From: Komagataeibacter melomenusus
GTDB lineage: Bacteria > Pseudomonadota > Alphaproteobacteria > Acetobacterales > Acetobacteraceae
Reading direction: 5' to 3'
NCBI RefSeq assembly: GCF_013155395.1
Contig: NZ_JABJWC010000002.1
Span: forward strand, 1-64,000
Length of the DNA: 64,000 bases
The notes under the pieces were generated by a model. It did not search any database. It was not told the origin of the DNA and worked only from the letters and a program-made list of their open reading frames with translations. Position numbers and translations under genes: made by a program. This document shows, piece after piece, positions 34,073 through 43,151 of this stretch (within the stretch, counting starts at the first letter, position 1; each line of letters opens with the position of its first letter).

Positions 34073-35359
34073 ATGTCCATGACTTTTGCCGATCTTGCCC
34101 TGGCGCCAGAACTCCTGAGCGCACTGGCCGAGGAAGGCTATGCCCACCCCACCCCCATCCAGGCAGGCTCCATCCCGATGCTGCTTGCTGGCCGCGACCT
34201 GCTGGGCATGGCCCAGACCGGCACGGGCAAGACGGCCTCGTTTGCGCTGCCGCTGCTCCACCGCCTTGCCATGAATCCACGCCCCGCGCCCAAACGCGGC
34301 GCGCGCGTGCTGGTGCTGGCGCCCACGCGCGAACTGGTCTCCCAGATCGCGGATGGCTTCACGGGTTTCGGGCGGTATCTCAAGCCCGGCATCACGACGA
34401 TTTTTGGCGGTGTCAGCCCGTTTCACCAGATCAATGCGCTCAAGGAGGGGGTGGACATCATCGTGGCGACCCCCGGGCGACTGCTCGATCTGATTGGCCA
34501 GGGCGAATGTGACCTGTCGCAGCTTGAGGCGCTGGTGCTTGATGAGGCCGACCAGATGCTCGACATGGGCTTTGCCAAGCCCATCGAGCGTATTGTCGCA
34601 ACCCTGCCCGCAGACCGGCAGACCGTGCTGTTCTCGGCCACCATGCCCAGATCCATCACTGTTCTGGCCGAGAGCCTGCTGCGTGATCCGGCTCGGGTCG
34701 AGATTACGCCCCCCTCCACCACCGTGGAGCGGATCGAGCAGTCAGTCATGTTTGTCGATGCGGCTGACAAGAAGGCCGCCCTGCTCGAACTGCTGCGCAC
34801 GCCGGGCATGGGCCAGGCCGTGGTCTTTACCCTGCAGAAGAACATCGCCAACGAGGTCTGCGCCTTCATTACCGAGGCGGGGATTACGGCCGAGGCCCTG
34901 CACGGCAACAAGTCACAGGGGCAGCGCGAGCGCGCGCTCGAGGCCTTCCGCTGTGGCGCGGCACAGGTTCTGGTGGCCACCGACATCGCGGCCCGCGGCA
35001 TTGATGTCGATACGGTGACGCATGTGTTCAACCATGACCTGCCCAGCCTGCCCGAAAGCTATGTCCACCGCATTGGCCGCACCGGGCGCGCGGGCCGCAC
35101 GGGCTTTGCCATAACGCTGTGCGATGCCGAGCAGCGCGCCTGGCTGCATGGCGTGGAGCGCGAAATCGGCCGCACGCTTGATGTGCGGGCGGACCATCCG
35201 TGGCATTCCGAGGCCGCGCGCCACTCCACCATGCGCCCCCCTGTTCTTGGGGGTGGCCCGGTCAAGCAGGTCAAGCCGCAGAAAACGCGCGAGCGCAAGA
35301 TCTGGACCGAGGAAGAGAAGAACGCCGCCCGGGCGGCAGCCAGGGCCGCCAAGGCCTGA
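34073..35359 (+). CDS. RhlE-like DEAD-box RNA helicase
   Basis: A 428-residue helicase. Motifs in order: Q motif (GYAHPTPIQ), Walker A AQTGTGKTASFALPLL, PTREL, TPGR, VLDEADQMLDMGF (DEAD), SAT, then domain 2 with VATDIAARGIDVDTVTHVFN and HRIGRTGRAGRTG. The C-terminus is short and basic (KPQKTRERKIWTEEEKNAAR). Start at ATG 34073 (MSMTFADL); the ATG at 34079 is also possible, while the frame upstream to 33800 overlaps the divergent gene. Confidence 0.93.
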   Translation: MSMTFADLALAPELLSALAEEGYAHPTPIQAGSIPMLLAGRDLLGMAQTGTGKTASFALPLLHRLAMNPRPAPKRGARVLVLAPTRELVSQIADGFTGFGRYLKPGITTIFGGVSPFHQINALKEGVDIIVATPGRLLDLIGQGECDLSQLEALVLDEADQMLDMGFAKPIERIVATLPADRQTVLFSATMPRSITVLAESLLRDPARVEITPPSTTVERIEQSVMFVDAADKKAALLELLRTPGMGQAVVFTLQKNIANEVCAFITEAGITAEALHGNKSQGQRERALEAFRCGAAQVLVATDIAARGIDVDTVTHVFNHDLPSLPESYVHRIGRTGRAGRTGFAITLCDAEQRAWLHGVEREIGRTLDVRADHPWHSEAARHSTMRPPVLGGGPVKQVKPQKTRERKIWTEEEKNAARAAARAAKA

Positions 35360-35430
35360 TTTGCCTGCCTGGCGGGATAGTGGCGCGGTGGCGGCTCGGC
35401 CCGTTCCCGCGCCGGTAAACCTTGGTCGGC

Positions 35431-37029
35431 TCAGGCAGGCACAGGTTCCGCCGCAACGGGCCTGAGCATCGGTGGCGCCTGCCAGTGCCCCGTATCAACA
35501 TTTTCGATCTCGCCATCGATCTCGCTGACAACCTGCCGCGCAAACGGGCCAAGATGCAGGTAAAGCGCGCTTGTCATGACCACATAGGGCAATGCTTTGG
35601 GATTATGCAGCGCGCAGTCCAGCAGCATGCGCCAGAACTGTCCGGCTGTGCCCGGTCCTGCGCGATGGATACGGAACATAAGCCTTATAAAGCTGCGCAG
35701 ATCGCCCTTCACCATCCGGTGGCTACGCTTGCGCCCGAGCAGGCGCCCCAGCCTGCGCACGCGACCGAAATAGGCGACAGGGTCATAAATCGTGCTGAGC
35801 ACCGTCCTGTAATCGCTCAGCACGTCGCGGCGCGGGCGTTTTGTCTCGAAATTCAGCCCCGCCGTGCACTGGTCGCCCGACTGGGTCTGCTCGCTGCCCG
35901 AAAACAGCCGCCCTTCGGCCAGCAGGCGGCGCGTCAGCTGCGTTGTCGGCAGGGCATAAAGCAGGCCGACCATGCAGACCGGGATCGATGTATCCTCGAT
36001 GCATTCGATCATGCCCGGCGCGACGCTGCCCTTCTCGCTGTCAAACCCCACGATGAAGCCCGCATTGACGAAAATGCCGGCCCTGTGGATCGTCTCGATG
36101 CTCTGCTGCAGGCTGCGCCGCGTGTTCTGCTTTTTCTGCATCAGCACCAGGGAGTCCGTATCCGGGCTTTCGATGCCCACGAACACCGCGAAGAAGTTCG
36201 TGTCGGCCAGGCTGCGCAGCAGGTCGGCGTCATCAGCGAGGTTGATGGAGGCCTCGGTCGAGAATTCGAAGGGGAAGTCCTTCTCATCCTGCCAGCGCTT
36301 CAGGTCGGGCAGGAATTTCTTGAGCGCCTTTTTATTGCCAATCAGGTTGTCATCGACAAAATCGACATGGCCCCGGTAGCCAAGCGCGTAAAGGGCATCG
36401 AGTTCGGCCATGACCTGAGCATTGGTCTTGGTGCGCGGCACCCGGCCATAGAGTTCGATGATGTCGCAGAACTCGCAACTGAACGGGCACCCGCGCGAGA
36501 ACTGGATGCCCACATGCAGATACTGGTCCAGCTTGAGCAGGTCAAAGCGCGGCAACGGGCTTTTGGTCACATCCGTCTTGCCCATGGGGGCTTCAAACAC
36601 GCCCTGCCGCACGCCGCTGCGCCAGGCGGCGATGAAATCCTCCATGATCTCCTCGGCCTCGCCCAGAACCTGAAAATTGGCGGCGCTGTAAAGCGATGGG
36701 CTGGAGGTCACGTCGGGGCCACCCACCACCACCGGCCTGCCGCGCGCGCGGCAGGTCTCGATGATGTGCAGCGCATCATTGCGCTGCGGCAGCATGCCGC
36801 CGGTCATGACCATGTCGGCCCAGTCGTAATCGGCATCCGTCAGGTCTTCGGTATTGCGGTTGACCAGCCGGACTTGCCAGTTCCGGGGCAGGAGGGCTGC
36901 GACCGTGACCAGGCCAAGGGGGGCCGCCGGATAGCGTGCGCCCGCAAGGTCGCAGGCTTCCTTGTAGTTCCAGAATGAATTGGCGTTGAAAAGCGGGAAG
37001 ATCATCAGGACCTTGCAGGTTTCGGTCAT
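35431..37029 (-). CDS. B12-binding radical SAM protein with C-terminal DUF4070-type region
   Basis: A 532-residue protein: cobalamin-binding domain at 1-140 (AAPLGLVTVAALLPRNWQVR, VVVGGPDVTSSP), radical SAM core from about 175 with the cluster motif CPFSCEFCDI (CX3CX2C), and a C-terminal region of about 200 residues as in the hopanoid methylase HpnP and relatives. Acetic acid bacteria make methylated hopanoids, so a lipid C-methylase is a reasonable guess, but the sequence is not a clear HpnP or HpnR. It is convergent with the helicase gene. Confidence 0.85.
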   Translation of the reverse strand: MTETCKVLMIFPLFNANSFWNYKEACDLAGARYPAAPLGLVTVAALLPRNWQVRLVNRNTEDLTDADYDWADMVMTGGMLPQRNDALHIIETCRARGRPVVVGGPDVTSSPSLYSAANFQVLGEAEEIMEDFIAAWRSGVRQGVFEAPMGKTDVTKSPLPRFDLLKLDQYLHVGIQFSRGCPFSCEFCDIIELYGRVPRTKTNAQVMAELDALYALGYRGHVDFVDDNLIGNKKALKKFLPDLKRWQDEKDFPFEFSTEASINLADDADLLRSLADTNFFAVFVGIESPDTDSLVLMQKKQNTRRSLQQSIETIHRAGIFVNAGFIVGFDSEKGSVAPGMIECIEDTSIPVCMVGLLYALPTTQLTRRLLAEGRLFSGSEQTQSGDQCTAGLNFETKRPRRDVLSDYRTVLSTIYDPVAYFGRVRRLGRLLGRKRSHRMVKGDLRSFIRLMFRIHRAGPGTAGQFWRMLLDCALHNPKALPYVVMTSALYLHLGPFARQVVSEIDGEIENVDTGHWQAPPMLRPVAAEPVPA

Positions 37030-37623
37030 TATGATGAAATCCTTTGGCGTGCCTCCTTCGCATGATCAGAACGGCCTCCCCGATCGGGGGTGGGGCATAC
37101 GTGGATGGGTGGATCCCGCAGTGGTGAAATGGCGATAGTCCGGCACACGGTCGTCATAAAGATCTTCCATCAGGATGAAGGCCCGCTTCTACACCCCCTG
37201 CCCCGCAATAGCGAGAAAAGAGCCTTTGCTATGCCGGATATGTCCCTTTTCAAAGTGTAACAGCCCTGTGCATGGACCGGAAACCCTGAGCCCCGACCCA
37301 ATGGGCAAGGGCTGTAATCCACCCCTGAGCCTGCCCTGGCTGTCCCATATCGCTTTCAACGGCACCTGCATTGACGTGCTGGCCACAGGCAGGCTGCTCT
37401 TGCCGCAATTCATGGAATATGAAGGCGGCGTGTTTCCGGGCAGGGAATTCGATGTTGCCGTGTCTGAACCGGAAGACGGGCACGGGCCGGCATGATGACA
37501 CATTCGAATATGAAATTTTTAAGAATATTGAATGAAGTTAAGATGAAATAGAATATAGCGGTGTATAAACAGAACAGGGAATTTGTTAGAGGGCCTCCAT
37601 TAAGATTCATTTTGGAACGCCCC
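37030..37623. other. 594-base gap between the radical SAM gene and the TonB receptor
   Basis: Apart from the doubtful short frame at 37301-37495, I see no gene. The last ~125 bases before the receptor (37500-37623) are AT-rich and probably hold its promoter. No Fur-like or Pho-like box could be recognised there. Confidence 0.5.
37301..37495 (+). CDS. doubtful short ORF, 64 residues
   Basis: The frame from ATG 37301 reads like a protein (SLPWLSHIAFNGTCIDVLAT, YEGGVFPGREFDVAVSE) and ends at TGA 37495, in a gap between two genes. There is no clear ribosome site and no recognised domain. It could be a small real gene or a remnant. Confidence 0.3.
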   Translation: MGKGCNPPLSLPWLSHIAFNGTCIDVLATGRLLLPQFMEYEGGVFPGREFDVAVSEPEDGHGPA

Positions 37624-39987
37624 ATGGCAATGAGAAAAGTTTTACTTCTGAGTGCAGTCTGTTTTTTTGCCCAGAACACAACGGCATTTGCCAAAGAAAA
37701 AACCGATAACCGGCACGGTGGCACAAAAAAGACAGACCATGCCACCGCCGATCCGCATCACGACAGGATGCGGGAGGATGGGGAAAAGATTGCCGTGCAC
37801 GCCACGCATAAAGAAGCAGGCGGCGGCATGATGGCCTATCACACCACGCCCAAGACGGTCAGTTCGCTTACGCATGACTATATTGACATGCAATCGCCAA
37901 CATCCACGATTGAATCCCTTATCCAGACGCTGCCCGGTGTTGTCTCGGCCAGTGAAGGCCCGTTGACGACCTCTTTCTCCACCATCCATATCCGTGGCAT
38001 GGGCCAGTCCGAGATCGGCGTCACGTTCGAGGGCATTCCGGGCGCCAACCCCTTTACCTACAGCACCTATACCCCCTCGCTCGTTGATAGCGAGAACATC
38101 GGGCAGATCAATGTCATGCAGGGCGCGGTTGATATCAATTCGCCCACCTACAATGCCACGGGCGCTGAAATTTCAACCTCCATCAGGCGTCCTTCCGCCA
38201 AGCAGAACATTTATGCGTCGACCTCCGGCGGGTCTTACAGCACCAACAAGGATTTCATCCGCTATGATACGGGTGAAATCGGTCATTCAGGGGTGCGGGC
38301 CTTTGTATCGGGGTCTTATGCGCGCAGCGACATGTGGCGCGGCACGGGCGAGGTACGCAAGTGGCATGTCGATGCAGCCCTGGTCAAGACATGGTCAAAG
38401 GGCAATGAAACGGAAGCCATATTTGGCTGGACCCAGGCCAGGCAGAATGAATGGCTCTATCCCTCCATGGCCAACTGGAAAACCTATGGCACGAATTATG
38501 GGCTGAATGACCAGTATTATGAAGGCGACACGCATTATGCCGGGCTTGATGGCAAGAACACGGGGTCGATATATGGCGCGCTGAAAAACCATTTCAGCTT
38601 CGGGCATGGCCTCAGCCTTGATGCCGAGGCCTATTCGGTCGAATTCCATGGCCCGTATGAATACGGCGAAAGCAATCTCGCCGTATCCAGCGGCTATGTC
38701 GGGTCTGAAAAATATAAATACCTTGATAATTACAAGAACCTGCCCGGCTATGATCCGACAAGCAAGAAACTGACCGCCGCAGAAGTTTCGGATTGGTACA
38801 CAATATCATCCGGCCTGACGCTGGTTGGCAAATGGCACCACAAATTCAATACGCTTACGTTCTCCTACTGGTATTCATACGCAACCGAAGGCGCGCGCGA
38901 CCGCTATTATCCCGTCAATGGCAAGGGGCAATGGAGCACGTCCGAGCCGTACCTGACCGCAGGCGGCATTCCCATCGGTGAAGATAACGAAAACGGCAAG
39001 CAGCAGCTCAACAGCTTTGCCGTTGATGATAAACTGTCGTTTTTGAATGACCGCCTGACCATTGATGGCGGCATCCGCATGGCCATGGTCAGCCGCCAGT
39101 TCACACAGGACCTGCCGGGGGTCAGCACGGCGCCGTCCATCCGCAACCTGTTCATCCCCGCCCCGCAGGTGCTGATCAGCTACCGCTTCAACCCCAACCA
39201 CCAGATCTACGTCAATGGCACCACGGGCTACCATCTGCCCGCCTCGTTAAGTTCGCAATTGCCCGAATACAGCTACACGACCGGCAAGCCCCTGCAGATG
39301 GCCATGAGCCAGTACAAGCCCGAATACATGATTACCGAGGAACTGGGCTACCGCTACAGCGGCCTGTTCATGGCCAATGTTGCGGGTTTTCATTACAATG
39401 TAACGAACCATCAGGTCTCATCGGAAACGTACCAGCCGGGCACCACGACCGAGATTTCGCAGGTGATCAACGCGGGCGGGCTTGAAGCGTGGGGCCTGCA
39501 GGCCGAACTCGCCACCCGCCCGTGGCACCATGTCAGTTTCTATGCCTCGGGGCAGTATATGTACACCCAGAATGGCAACAACATTGCCTATGGCGGCGGT
39601 TATCTGCAGACCAAGGGCAAGCAGGAAGTGGGCGCGCCCAAATTTTCCGGCTCCCTTGGCCTGACGTATAATGATGGCAAATGGTTCGGCAATTTCACCT
39701 TGCAGTATACCGACTCCCAGTATGCCACCCTCATGAACGATGAGAGCATTCCCAGCTATGTCACGGCCAATCTCGGCTTTGGCCGCACCCTGCCGCAGGT
39801 TGGCCGGGTCAAGCCGCGCCTCAAGATCAACCTGACCAACCTTGGCAACGAGCATTACCTCTCTTCAATGTATTCCTACACAACCAATGCGACGGCGGCG
39901 GCAGGTGTTGGCGGCAAGTCTTCTGCGCCCACCTATGTCATCGGCGCGCCCTTCGTGGTCATGGCGACCCTTTCCGCCAATTTCTGA
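37624..39987 (+). CDS. TonB-dependent outer membrane receptor
   Basis: A 787-residue receptor. Start ATG 37624 gives the signal peptide MAMRKVLLLSAVCFFAQNTT (then AFA). A TonB-box-like stretch EKIAVHATHK is at about residue 60, the plug starts around SLTHDYIDMQSPTSTIESLI and has IHIRGMGQSEIGVTFEGIPG. The remainder is a 22-strand barrel ending in a C-terminal Phe (ATLSANF). It precedes a phospholipase C gene by 69 bases, so its ligand may be a phosphorus- or choline-containing compound rather than a siderophore (inference). Confidence 0.9.
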   Translation: MAMRKVLLLSAVCFFAQNTTAFAKEKTDNRHGGTKKTDHATADPHHDRMREDGEKIAVHATHKEAGGGMMAYHTTPKTVSSLTHDYIDMQSPTSTIESLIQTLPGVVSASEGPLTTSFSTIHIRGMGQSEIGVTFEGIPGANPFTYSTYTPSLVDSENIGQINVMQGAVDINSPTYNATGAEISTSIRRPSAKQNIYASTSGGSYSTNKDFIRYDTGEIGHSGVRAFVSGSYARSDMWRGTGEVRKWHVDAALVKTWSKGNETEAIFGWTQARQNEWLYPSMANWKTYGTNYGLNDQYYEGDTHYAGLDGKNTGSIYGALKNHFSFGHGLSLDAEAYSVEFHGPYEYGESNLAVSSGYVGSEKYKYLDNYKNLPGYDPTSKKLTAAEVSDWYTISSGLTLVGKWHHKFNTLTFSYWYSYATEGARDRYYPVNGKGQWSTSEPYLTAGGIPIGEDNENGKQQLNSFAVDDKLSFLNDRLTIDGGIRMAMVSRQFTQDLPGVSTAPSIRNLFIPAPQVLISYRFNPNHQIYVNGTTGYHLPASLSSQLPEYSYTTGKPLQMAMSQYKPEYMITEELGYRYSGLFMANVAGFHYNVTNHQVSSETYQPGTTTEISQVINAGGLEAWGLQAELATRPWHHVSFYASGQYMYTQNGNNIAYGGGYLQTKGKQEVGAPKFSGSLGLTYNDGKWFGNFTLQYTDSQYATLMNDESIPSYVTANLGFGRTLPQVGRVKPRLKINLTNLGNEHYLSSMYSYTTNATAAAGVGGKSSAPTYVIGAPFVVMATLSANF

Positions 39988-40023
39988 TAGCCTGCCCCCG
40001 CCTCCCCCGATCCATCCCTACTA

Positions 40024-40044
40024 CTGCTGCTGCTGCTGCTGCTG
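40024..40044 (+). repeat. (CTG)7 trinucleotide repeat in the phospholipase leader
   Basis: Seven perfect CTG units directly upstream of the phospholipase C start (40057). There is no convincing ribosome site between repeat and ATG (only GCGAGCGAACC). Repeat-length change would alter leader spacing without touching the protein. Confidence 0.85.
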
Positions 40045-40056
40045 CGCGAGCGAACC

Positions 40057-42552
40057 ATGACGACACGTAGAGATTTCCTGAAATATGCCCTCCTGACCGG
40101 TGCCGCGGGAGCATCCTCCCGCCTGCCCGCCTCCATCAGCCGGGCCTTCGCCATCGCGCCCGACGTCGGTTCCACCTGGCAGGATGCCGAGCATGTCGTG
40201 ATCCTGATGCAGGAAAATCGCTCTTTTGATCATGTATTTGGCACCCTGCAGGGCGTGCGCGGGTTCAACGACCCGCGTGCCATGCGCCTGCCCAACGGTA
40301 ACCCGGCGTTTGTGCAGTCCAGCCAGTCTGGCGAGACCTACCTGCCGTGGCGGCTCAATATCCGCGATACGCGCGTGACATGGATGGGCTCCATCCCCCA
40401 CTCCCGCGACAGCCAGGTCGATGCGTGGAACAGGGGCGGCCATGACCGGTGGATTGATGCCAAGAAGTCGCACCACAGGGAGTATGCCCGCTATCCGTTG
40501 ACCATGGGGCATTACACGCGCGAGGACCTGCCCTTTTACTACGCCCTGGCCGATGCCTTTACGGTATGTGACCAGAATTACTGTGGCGCCATGACCAGCA
40601 CCACCCCCAACCGCCTGCTGTTCTGGACCGGCACGGTGCGCGACCGGCAGGACCCCACGTCGAACGTGTACATGCGCAATGGCGAGATCCTGGAAGGCGG
40701 CATGACGTGGCGCACCTTCCCCGAGCGGCTGGAACAGGCGGGCGTTGCGTGGAAATTCTACCAGAACGAACTCTCGCAATCAGGCGGCATGAGCGGGCCG
40801 GAGCGGGCGTGGCTCTCCAATTTCGGGTGCAATGTGCTCGAGTGCTTCGATCAGTACCATGTTGGCGCCAATCCCGGTTTTGGCGCGTGGCTTGAGGAGC
40901 GCATCAGTGAATGCCAGACCCATATCGACCGGCTGAACACGCATGAAATGCTCGTATCGGGCACGCACGCCGAACAGTTGGCCGAAGCGCGCAACCTGCT
41001 GGCCGTGCTCACGCGCCGCCGTGCTGCTGTGGGCGAGACACCGGAGAAACTGACGCCTGCGGAACGCGCCCTGTTCGAGAAAGCCTTCGTAACCAACACG
41101 GGCGACAGGAATTACCGCAAGCTGGAAAAACTGAAATTCCATGATGGCGGCAAGGCCATCCACATGCAGGCGCCCAAGGGCGACGTGCTGCATCAGTTCC
41201 GCCACGATGTGAGAACGGGCAGGCTGCCCACCGTGTCATGGCTGGCAGCGCCCGAGCATTTCTCCGATCATCCGACCTCGCCCTGGTACGGGGCGTGGTA
41301 CGTATCCGAGATCATGGATATCCTGACCGAAAACCCCGAAGTGTGGAAGAAAACCATCTTCATCATGACCTATGATGAAAATGACGGGTATTTCGACCAT
41401 TGCTGTTCCTATGCCGCCCCCGACCCCAATCGGCCTGAAACCGGCGTGTCATCACGCCGTATCGGACAGAAGGGGTTGGAATATACCAGCGCGCAGGATG
41501 AAATCGACCGTGGCGTGCCAGAGCGCCTTGCGCGCAGCGGGCCGATCGGGCTGGGCTTTCGCGTGCCGATGGTCATTGCCTCGCCCTGGAGCCGGGGGGG
41601 ATGGGTCAACTCGCAGCTGTTCGAGCATACCTCCACGCTGCGTTTCCTTGAGGCTTTCGTGCATGCCAGATTCGGCAAGGACGTGACCGAGACCAATATC
41701 TCGCCGTGGCGGCGGGCCATCAGCGGCGACCTGACATCGTGCTTCCGCCCCTATGATGGCAGCGTGCCCCACCTGCCTTTCCTTGAGCGCGATGCGTATC
41801 TGCACACCATCGAGAGCGCGCGCAACCGGCCCCTGCCAGGTGGCTACCGGGCCCTTGACGATGCCACGATTGCCGCCCTGCGCAACAATCCGGCCAAGGT
41901 GCGGGAAAGCGTGATGCAGGAATCCGGCACGCGGGCTGCTTCCCCCCTGCCCTATGAACCGTATTGCGATGGCGGGGTCTCGGCGGATGGCAGGCAGGTG
42001 GCCGTGCATCTGCGCGCGGGCACGGCCCGCTTTGGTGCCCGTGCCGCGGGCGTGCCGTTCAATATCTATCGCCATGGCGTTACAGCCGAAAGTGGCATGC
42101 AGGCGGGCACCTATGCTGTTGCAGCAGGCGATGCGCTTGACGCGGCTTTTGCCCAGTCCACCTTCCGCAACGGAGTCTATGATGTGGACGTGCATGCCCC
42201 CAACGGCTTTTACCGGCGCTATAGCGGCAAAAAGGGCGGCCTGCGGCTCCAGGCGGCCTGCACCTACCTGCGCGGGCCGGGGCAGGATCTGGTCGTGACC
42301 CTCAGCAACCATGGCGCGAAAAACGTGCGCCTGACCTGCACCATGGCCCCCTCCGGTGCCACGCGCGCGGTGCATGTGGCGGCGGGCGGCAGCGTGGCCG
42401 TGGCGTTTGACCTGATGCAGGGCATGCTGTGGTATGATCTTACCGTGTCGAGTGCGGATGAGCCGGAACTGCTGTATCAGTTCGCAGGGCGTATCGAGAC
42501 CGGGCAGCCGGGGCGCACCGACCCGGCCATGGGGGCGGCCCATCCGGCCTGA
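40057..42552 (+). CDS. phosphocholine-specific phospholipase C, Tat-exported
   Basis: An 831-residue phosphoesterase of the bacterial non-haemolytic PLC family. Tat signal: MTTRRDFLKYALLTGAAGAS, then SRLPASISRAFA. Catalytic region: VVILMQENRSFDHVFGTLQG (metal-ligand Asn/Glu), NYCGAMTSTTPNRLLFWTG, IFIMTYDENDGYFDHCCSYA. The C-terminal ~230 residues hold the paired beta-sandwich repeats (DUF756) seen in PlcH/PlcN. It is longer than the ~700 residues typical of that group. It probably releases phosphocholine from lipids and may feed the adjacent TonB receptor system. Confidence 0.92.
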   Translation: MTTRRDFLKYALLTGAAGASSRLPASISRAFAIAPDVGSTWQDAEHVVILMQENRSFDHVFGTLQGVRGFNDPRAMRLPNGNPAFVQSSQSGETYLPWRLNIRDTRVTWMGSIPHSRDSQVDAWNRGGHDRWIDAKKSHHREYARYPLTMGHYTREDLPFYYALADAFTVCDQNYCGAMTSTTPNRLLFWTGTVRDRQDPTSNVYMRNGEILEGGMTWRTFPERLEQAGVAWKFYQNELSQSGGMSGPERAWLSNFGCNVLECFDQYHVGANPGFGAWLEERISECQTHIDRLNTHEMLVSGTHAEQLAEARNLLAVLTRRRAAVGETPEKLTPAERALFEKAFVTNTGDRNYRKLEKLKFHDGGKAIHMQAPKGDVLHQFRHDVRTGRLPTVSWLAAPEHFSDHPTSPWYGAWYVSEIMDILTENPEVWKKTIFIMTYDENDGYFDHCCSYAAPDPNRPETGVSSRRIGQKGLEYTSAQDEIDRGVPERLARSGPIGLGFRVPMVIASPWSRGGWVNSQLFEHTSTLRFLEAFVHARFGKDVTETNISPWRRAISGDLTSCFRPYDGSVPHLPFLERDAYLHTIESARNRPLPGGYRALDDATIAALRNNPAKVRESVMQESGTRAASPLPYEPYCDGGVSADGRQVAVHLRAGTARFGARAAGVPFNIYRHGVTAESGMQAGTYAVAAGDALDAAFAQSTFRNGVYDVDVHAPNGFYRRYSGKKGGLRLQAACTYLRGPGQDLVVTLSNHGAKNVRLTCTMAPSGATRAVHVAAGGSVAVAFDLMQGMLWYDLTVSSADEPELLYQFAGRIETGQPGRTDPAMGAAHPA

Positions 42553-42597
42553 CCGGCCAGTCCCTGCCCTGCCTGTGCCGTGGCCCTGAAAACTGCT

Positions 42598-42637
42598 AGA
42601 GCAATTCCACTGAACTCAGGTTTAGTAGAATTGCTCT
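42598..42637. repeat. inverted repeat AGAGCAATTC / GAATTGCTCT
   Basis: Perfect 10-base arms (42598-42607 and 42628-42637) with a 20-base spacer, 46 bases after the phospholipase gene. No T-run follows, so it is a poor intrinsic terminator. It looks like a small dispersed palindromic element or the end of one. Confidence 0.6.
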
Positions 42638-42708
42638 GACTCATTGTTTATCGAGCATCTGCTCCGGACTCCGGCCTGTGGCACCATGAAACCAGGCAGG
42701 GTCATCAT

Positions 42709-43146
42709 ATGAACGAAGACACACGGCTCGATCTCGTCAGGCCGGATCTTGTCGAACGCGGGCGCAGGCTTGCCCCGGCGCAACGGGCCGCCATCGCCCG
42801 CGCGGTGGCGGCATGGGCCTGCCATGTCAGCCACGCCGAACCATATCTTGATGCCAGCGTGCGGGCCTGGCTTGCCACGGGCAGGGCTGGTCCATGCCTG
42901 AACCGGGATGCCATCGGGTCCGTTATCGAATGGCTGGATAACGCCTGCTTCGATTCACAGGAGGAGGCCGATGGCTACGATGCACAGGCCATGGCGTGGT
43001 TCAGCAAGGCCCGGTCGGTCAACGCCGTGCTGTATGCGCTTGATGGGGCGGACCCGCGGGCTTTTTACGATACAGTGTACGAAGCCCATGCCGCGATGGG
43101 TGAGTGCAGCCAGATCGAGGCCATCTGGGCGCGGCATGAAGCGTAA
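42709..43146 (+). CDS. hypothetical protein, 145 residues
   Basis: Soluble, acidic, largely helical protein that I cannot place in a family. It starts MNEDTRLDLVRPDLVERGRR and has WACHVSHAEPYLDASVRAWL and VIEWLDNACFDSQEEADGYD. Normal codon use suggests a real gene. It ends five bases before the convergent DUF1501 gene. ATG 42709 is preceded by only a weak site (GTCATCAT). Confidence 0.7.
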   Translation: MNEDTRLDLVRPDLVERGRRLAPAQRAAIARAVAAWACHVSHAEPYLDASVRAWLATGRAGPCLNRDAIGSVIEWLDNACFDSQEEADGYDAQAMAWFSKARSVNAVLYALDGADPRAFYDTVYEAHAAMGECSQIEAIWARHEA

Positions 43147-43151
43147 GCGCC

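Noticed and set aside
37175..37300. N-terminal extension of the short frame at 37301
   Set aside because: The extra residues are Cys/Pro-rich with no ribosome site and no protein-like pattern; only the part from 37301 is worth a low-confidence entry.
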